Source of the DNA: Paramecium tetraurelia
Lineage: Eukaryota; Ciliophora; Oligohymenophorea; Peniculida; Parameciidae
Reading direction: 5' to 3'
Assembly: GCF_000165425.1 (NCBI RefSeq)
Contig: NW_001799026.1
Span: 1 to 64,000 of the forward strand
Length of the DNA: 64,000 nucleotides
The position numbers and the translations under genes are program-made. Each line of letters begins with the position of its first letter. Position 1 is the first letter of the stretch. Positions 60,763-64,000 of this stretch are shown here, piece after piece. The notes below the pieces were generated by a model that ran no database searches, was not told the origin of the DNA, and saw only the letters and a list, made by a program, of their open reading frames with translations.

Positions 60763-62713
60763 TCAATTAGTTGGTTTTAAATTTTAAATGTAATTACAGT
60801 AGTATGCTTCTGATATATTCCATCTAGCCTCCATATTATAAGTTAAACATTTAGTAATAAAATCTTTGCACTCTTAAGAGACATTTGGTTTCTAAGGAAA
60901 TTTAACTTGATAAGAGTTTAAAATAACTCTTTCCTAAGAAATATATAAACAAATAGTACTTATGCTATTCTTTCCTAAGACATCCCATCTCCAAATGGTT
61001 TTTTGCCATAGACCATTTCAAATAATATAACACCCACTGACCATACATCAACTTTGGTGCTAATTTATATATTTGGTTATTCTAAAAAGCATTCAGGAGG
61101 CAAGTACCAATAGGTTCCTAATCCTTAAGACGTTAACTCTTATCTAGTTGTATCATAATCCAGAACCTTACACAATCCAAAATCAGTAATCTTCACTTCC
61201 CCTTTGTGAAACAATATGTTTTGAGGTTTCAAATCATAATGGATAATTTTAGTGGGACTGCAACTCATGTAATGCAATGCTGCCAATACTTGACGGATAA
61301 TTAACTTTGCTTCCTTTTCAGCAAGTAGCTTATATTTTTTCAAATGTTGATTAAGATCTGTGCCATCACAAAATTCCAGTACAGTGCTATATCTAGTAAT
61401 GATAAATACCAAAAGGAATCTTAATCGATTTCTTAAGTATCATATAATGATACTATATTAATATGTTTCAATCTCTTATGAATATCATTCTCTCTGAGAG
61501 CATGTTTGATGTAATTATTTTTTGCATTTTCATTCCATTATGGATTTAAATAATGGATTTTGCAAGCACAAACTCGAAATTCTTGTAAATCAAATGATTT
61601 ATAAACTTCAGAGAATCCTCCTTTGCCCAATAACCCCAAAGTTTAATATCTCTAAGCAATCAATGGCCATTTAGGTTCTGCTCTATAATATCGGCAACTA
61701 AAATTTGAAATATGAGTATACTTCTATTCCTCCATGAATCTCCTTGTTTTGTATGCCAATTGTTGCTTCTCTTCCTCTAGTTTTTGAAGCTTCAATTTAA
61801 GTTCTTCTTCTTCTTTCTTGAGAATACTCAATTAGAATTAGATCCTGAGTTTCCTTTGATTATTATCCAAATCTCCATTCTATAAGTCTAATTCAAATAG
61901 TAACTTAGTTTGCTTATCTTTTTGTATTTTTGATAAGGATTTATCTTTAATTTCACTTTTTTATTTTTCTAACTCATTTCTTTCATTTTCTAACTTTTAT
62001 AAATTTTATTTAACTTGCTTTATTTCATAACCATCTTACCATTCCTCGACAAATCTCACATTATTCCTAGAACTAACAAACTCGCCCAATCTATAACGTT
62101 CCCTCTCCAAATATTCTCTCATTTTTTCCCGCTTCAACTCCTCTACTTATTTCAAAGCCTCTGCAAATACTTCTTAGGTTCTCTTTTTGAAAGCATTATG
62201 CTATTAAATTAATTCCTAACGCTCATTCTCCAATTGTTATTTCTCCTATCTTAATTGCTTTTCCACCTATTCCTTCTCCATCAATTTTTATTACAATTTG
62301 TTTGCATCATCCTCACTTTGTTTTTAAACTGACTATAACATAACTTTACTTTCTTTTGGTTTGGCATACACAGTTTTATCATTCACTTAAGCCTTTTACT
62401 TACCTTCTTCCGTATTCTTTTACTATAACGCTTTAATCTGATTACCCGCTTCATTGCTTACATCTTTCGTTGATTTCAAGTATTTGTAGATCGTTTAACA
62501 ATTAGGTGGATTAACTAGTGCTTATTAATTATTATCATTAGATGATTCATCATCACTTTTTAATTTTTGGATAACCTTTTTTTTAGGCAACTCCGTATCA
62601 ATCCTTCTTTTTCTACTTATCCTCTGTCTATCCTGTGAATTCTCAGGATTCTGGTTAAAGTAATTGGTTATCAACTATTAACCTGAATTCGATTGTTGTA
62701 TTTCTTCTGACAT
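60763..62713 (-). CDS. TLK: Tousled-like protein kinase
   Basis: ATG 62713, introns 61387-61409 (23 nt) and 60934-60959 (26), TGA 60763-60765, 634 codons. The N-terminal 330 residues hold a basic nuclear-localisation-like patch ([14 protein letters not shown]) and a long coiled coil, as in Tousled kinases. The kinase domain has [16 protein letters not shown] (ATP Lys), the family-typical HYD ([12 protein letters not shown] rather than HRD), [18 protein letters not shown], and [14 protein letters not shown] with [12 protein letters not shown]. Tousled kinases phosphorylate the histone chaperone Asf1 and act in chromatin assembly during replication. Confidence 0.93.
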
Positions 62714-62817
62714 TTTAGTGTGTTTTATATAATTATTTATTAAATATACACACTCCTCTTTTATAAAGGTAATAGAAATTAATTAATAACACAAAAAAAG
62801 GTTCCTATGTAATTAAT

Positions 62818-63604
62818 TCATATCCTCTTTTTGGAACCTTAAATTGAACCATCATTTTTTTAAGCCCTTCTTTGCGAAATCAATTTTCCATATGCTTTCA
62901 TTACCTTCTCTCCTTCCTCCTTCTTTTTTGGATCATTCGCCATCAATGCATCCAGCAACTTCTACCTCCTGATTGTACTTATGATCAAACTGAAAGGCAG
63001 ATTCTTATTGATTGGCTGATTGCTCCCATGTCCCAAACGCCCATTTATCATGTCTAAAAGATCACACCACCTCTTTACCTTTAAAAAAATCAATCACCAT
63101 TGTCTCCTTCGAATTGCTTTTGCCATCTCCGTTTTTATTTTTTATAATCTCCAAGAATTCTTTAAATTCAATAGACCCATCATCATCAACTGTATAAATG
63201 AGTTTCTTAACATCCTCACGTGATTCGGCTATGCCCAACGAGATTAATGGCTCCTCTAATTCATCTATACCAATAGATTCTAATCATTTAAAATGCCATT
63301 TCATACTCGATCCATCCTCATCCAAAGAGTTGAAGTACTATTTCAATTGAGAACGCTCCTTGTCATTGAAGTCAATCAAATGCTTATTTTTCCTCTTCAA
63401 CAACCAATGTCTCAACATAGCCTCTTGCTTATATTAGGAATCATAACTTACCAGTTTCGAATCTTATTCATAGAATTCTTTTATTCTCTTATTCTTTTTG
63501 GCTATCAGCTCCTCGTAAGTAATATTTTCCAAACCTTGTGTTTTAATCATTTCCCCTATTTGCTCATTGGTGTAATTGGTAAAATCCATGTTATCATAAT
63601 CCAT
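62818..63604 (-). CDS. EF-hand calcium-binding protein
   Basis: ATG 63604, introns 63280-63306 (27 nt) and 63054-63078 (25); a further in-frame GTA...AAG stretch (63428-63451, 24 nt) may be a third. TGA 62818-62820, 245 or 237 codons. EF-hand loops are visible in FNSLDEDGSKSIGIDELEEP and YTVDDDGSIEFKEFLEII; loop lengths suggest at least the second is a canonical Ca2+ site. A helical basic tail follows (FSLIISTIRRQKLLDALM). It is calmodulin-like in architecture but longer. The target is unknown. Confidence 0.85.
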
Positions 63605-63790
63605 TTTATATAATAAATCAAATTATAAACAAATATTTTTGGTGTAATTCAATAAACTATAATACTTTATAATGCCAAATCAATATGATTTTCCACGCTT
63701 TTAAAATTAATTGCATCTAAATTGATAAAATACATATAAATATATATATATAAGTTTCACATATACAGATACACAAGTTTAATTACACAC

Positions 63791-64000
63791 TCATTTTTAA
63801 CTTTATAATTTATGGTTGATTACTATATAAATCATATTTTCTAGACAAGTAGTAGAATAAAATTAAGAAGCTTTAGGAACATGATTTTCTTGGCTAGAGC
63901 ATCTTTTAGGAATAGTTTAATACACATCAGGATATTGTTCCTCAATTATACTTACATTTGTAGAAGCATGAGAACTTTTTAAGGTTTTTCGAAAATATTT
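63791..64000 (-). CDS. 3' end of a gene running off the right edge
   Basis: Reading leftward from base 64000 a frame (KYFRKTLKSSHASTNVSI, EEQYPDVYQTIPKRCSSQ) stays open to TGA 63791-63793. A GTAAGT-type donor in the middle could be an intron start, so part of this may be spliced. No domain visible in 70 residues. Confidence 0.4.

Overview
The window is macronuclear ciliate DNA, almost certainly Paramecium. It is very AT-rich. Reading frames stay open only if TAA and TAG are read as Gln and TGA as the sole stop. Frames are joined by tiny introns, nearly all 20-30 nt with GTA...TAG ends, and genes are packed with gaps often below 100 bp. For most genes, removing the introns I placed leaves a length divisible by three from ATG to TGA, which is the main internal check on the models. 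The genus is inference; the code, intron size and gene density are read directly.

Layout. 1-988: end of a secreted Cys-rich repeat protein (minus). 2.3-7.9 kb: two tandem K+ channels with a cyclic-nucleotide-binding-like domain (minus). 8.1-9.9 kb: Asn/Gln-rich protein whose N-terminal domain recurs at 19.7-20.8 kb. 10.2-15.1 kb: giant multi-membrane PAS protein with an apparent frameshift. 15.3-16.7 kb: casein kinase 1. 16.8-24.6 kb: coiled-coil proteins, an SF-assemblin-like fibre protein, unknowns and a C2HC zinc-finger protein. 24.7-26.3 kb: relic of a Rab2-like GTPase beside a TBC Rab-GAP. 26.4-28.8 kb: complete Piwi. 30.0-32.4 kb: V-ATPase subunit a. 32.5-35.7 kb: third K+ channel. 36.4-40.1 kb: RING/TRAF ubiquitin ligase and a coiled-coil protein. 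40.4-41.0 kb: decayed gene. 41.2-43.6 kb: seven-helix receptor fused to a PIP kinase. 43.8-44.8 kb: possible beta-propeller. 45.0-48.1 kb: fourth K+ channel. 48.1-53.1 kb: TPR pseudokinase and a long coiled coil, divergent. 54.6-60.5 kb: H+-pyrophosphatase, methionine aminopeptidase 2, small PDI and several small or decayed frames. 60.8-64.0 kb: Tousled-like kinase, EF-hand protein and the end of one more gene.

Themes. Four channels, an H+-PPase, a V-ATPase subunit, a receptor-PIP kinase and a Rab-GAP point to membrane excitability and acidic-vacuole or vesicle biology, but physical linkage in a ciliate macronucleus does not imply co-regulation. The most notable signal is a CCHC zinc knuckle of invariant spacing directly after the cyclic-nucleotide-binding domain in all four channels, three of which have lost the nucleotide-binding cassette. 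Also notable are a reading frame interrupted by three in-frame TGAs (59.35-59.80 kb), the Rab2 relic, and a probable pseudokinase-TPR fusion with a lipidation-type N-terminus.
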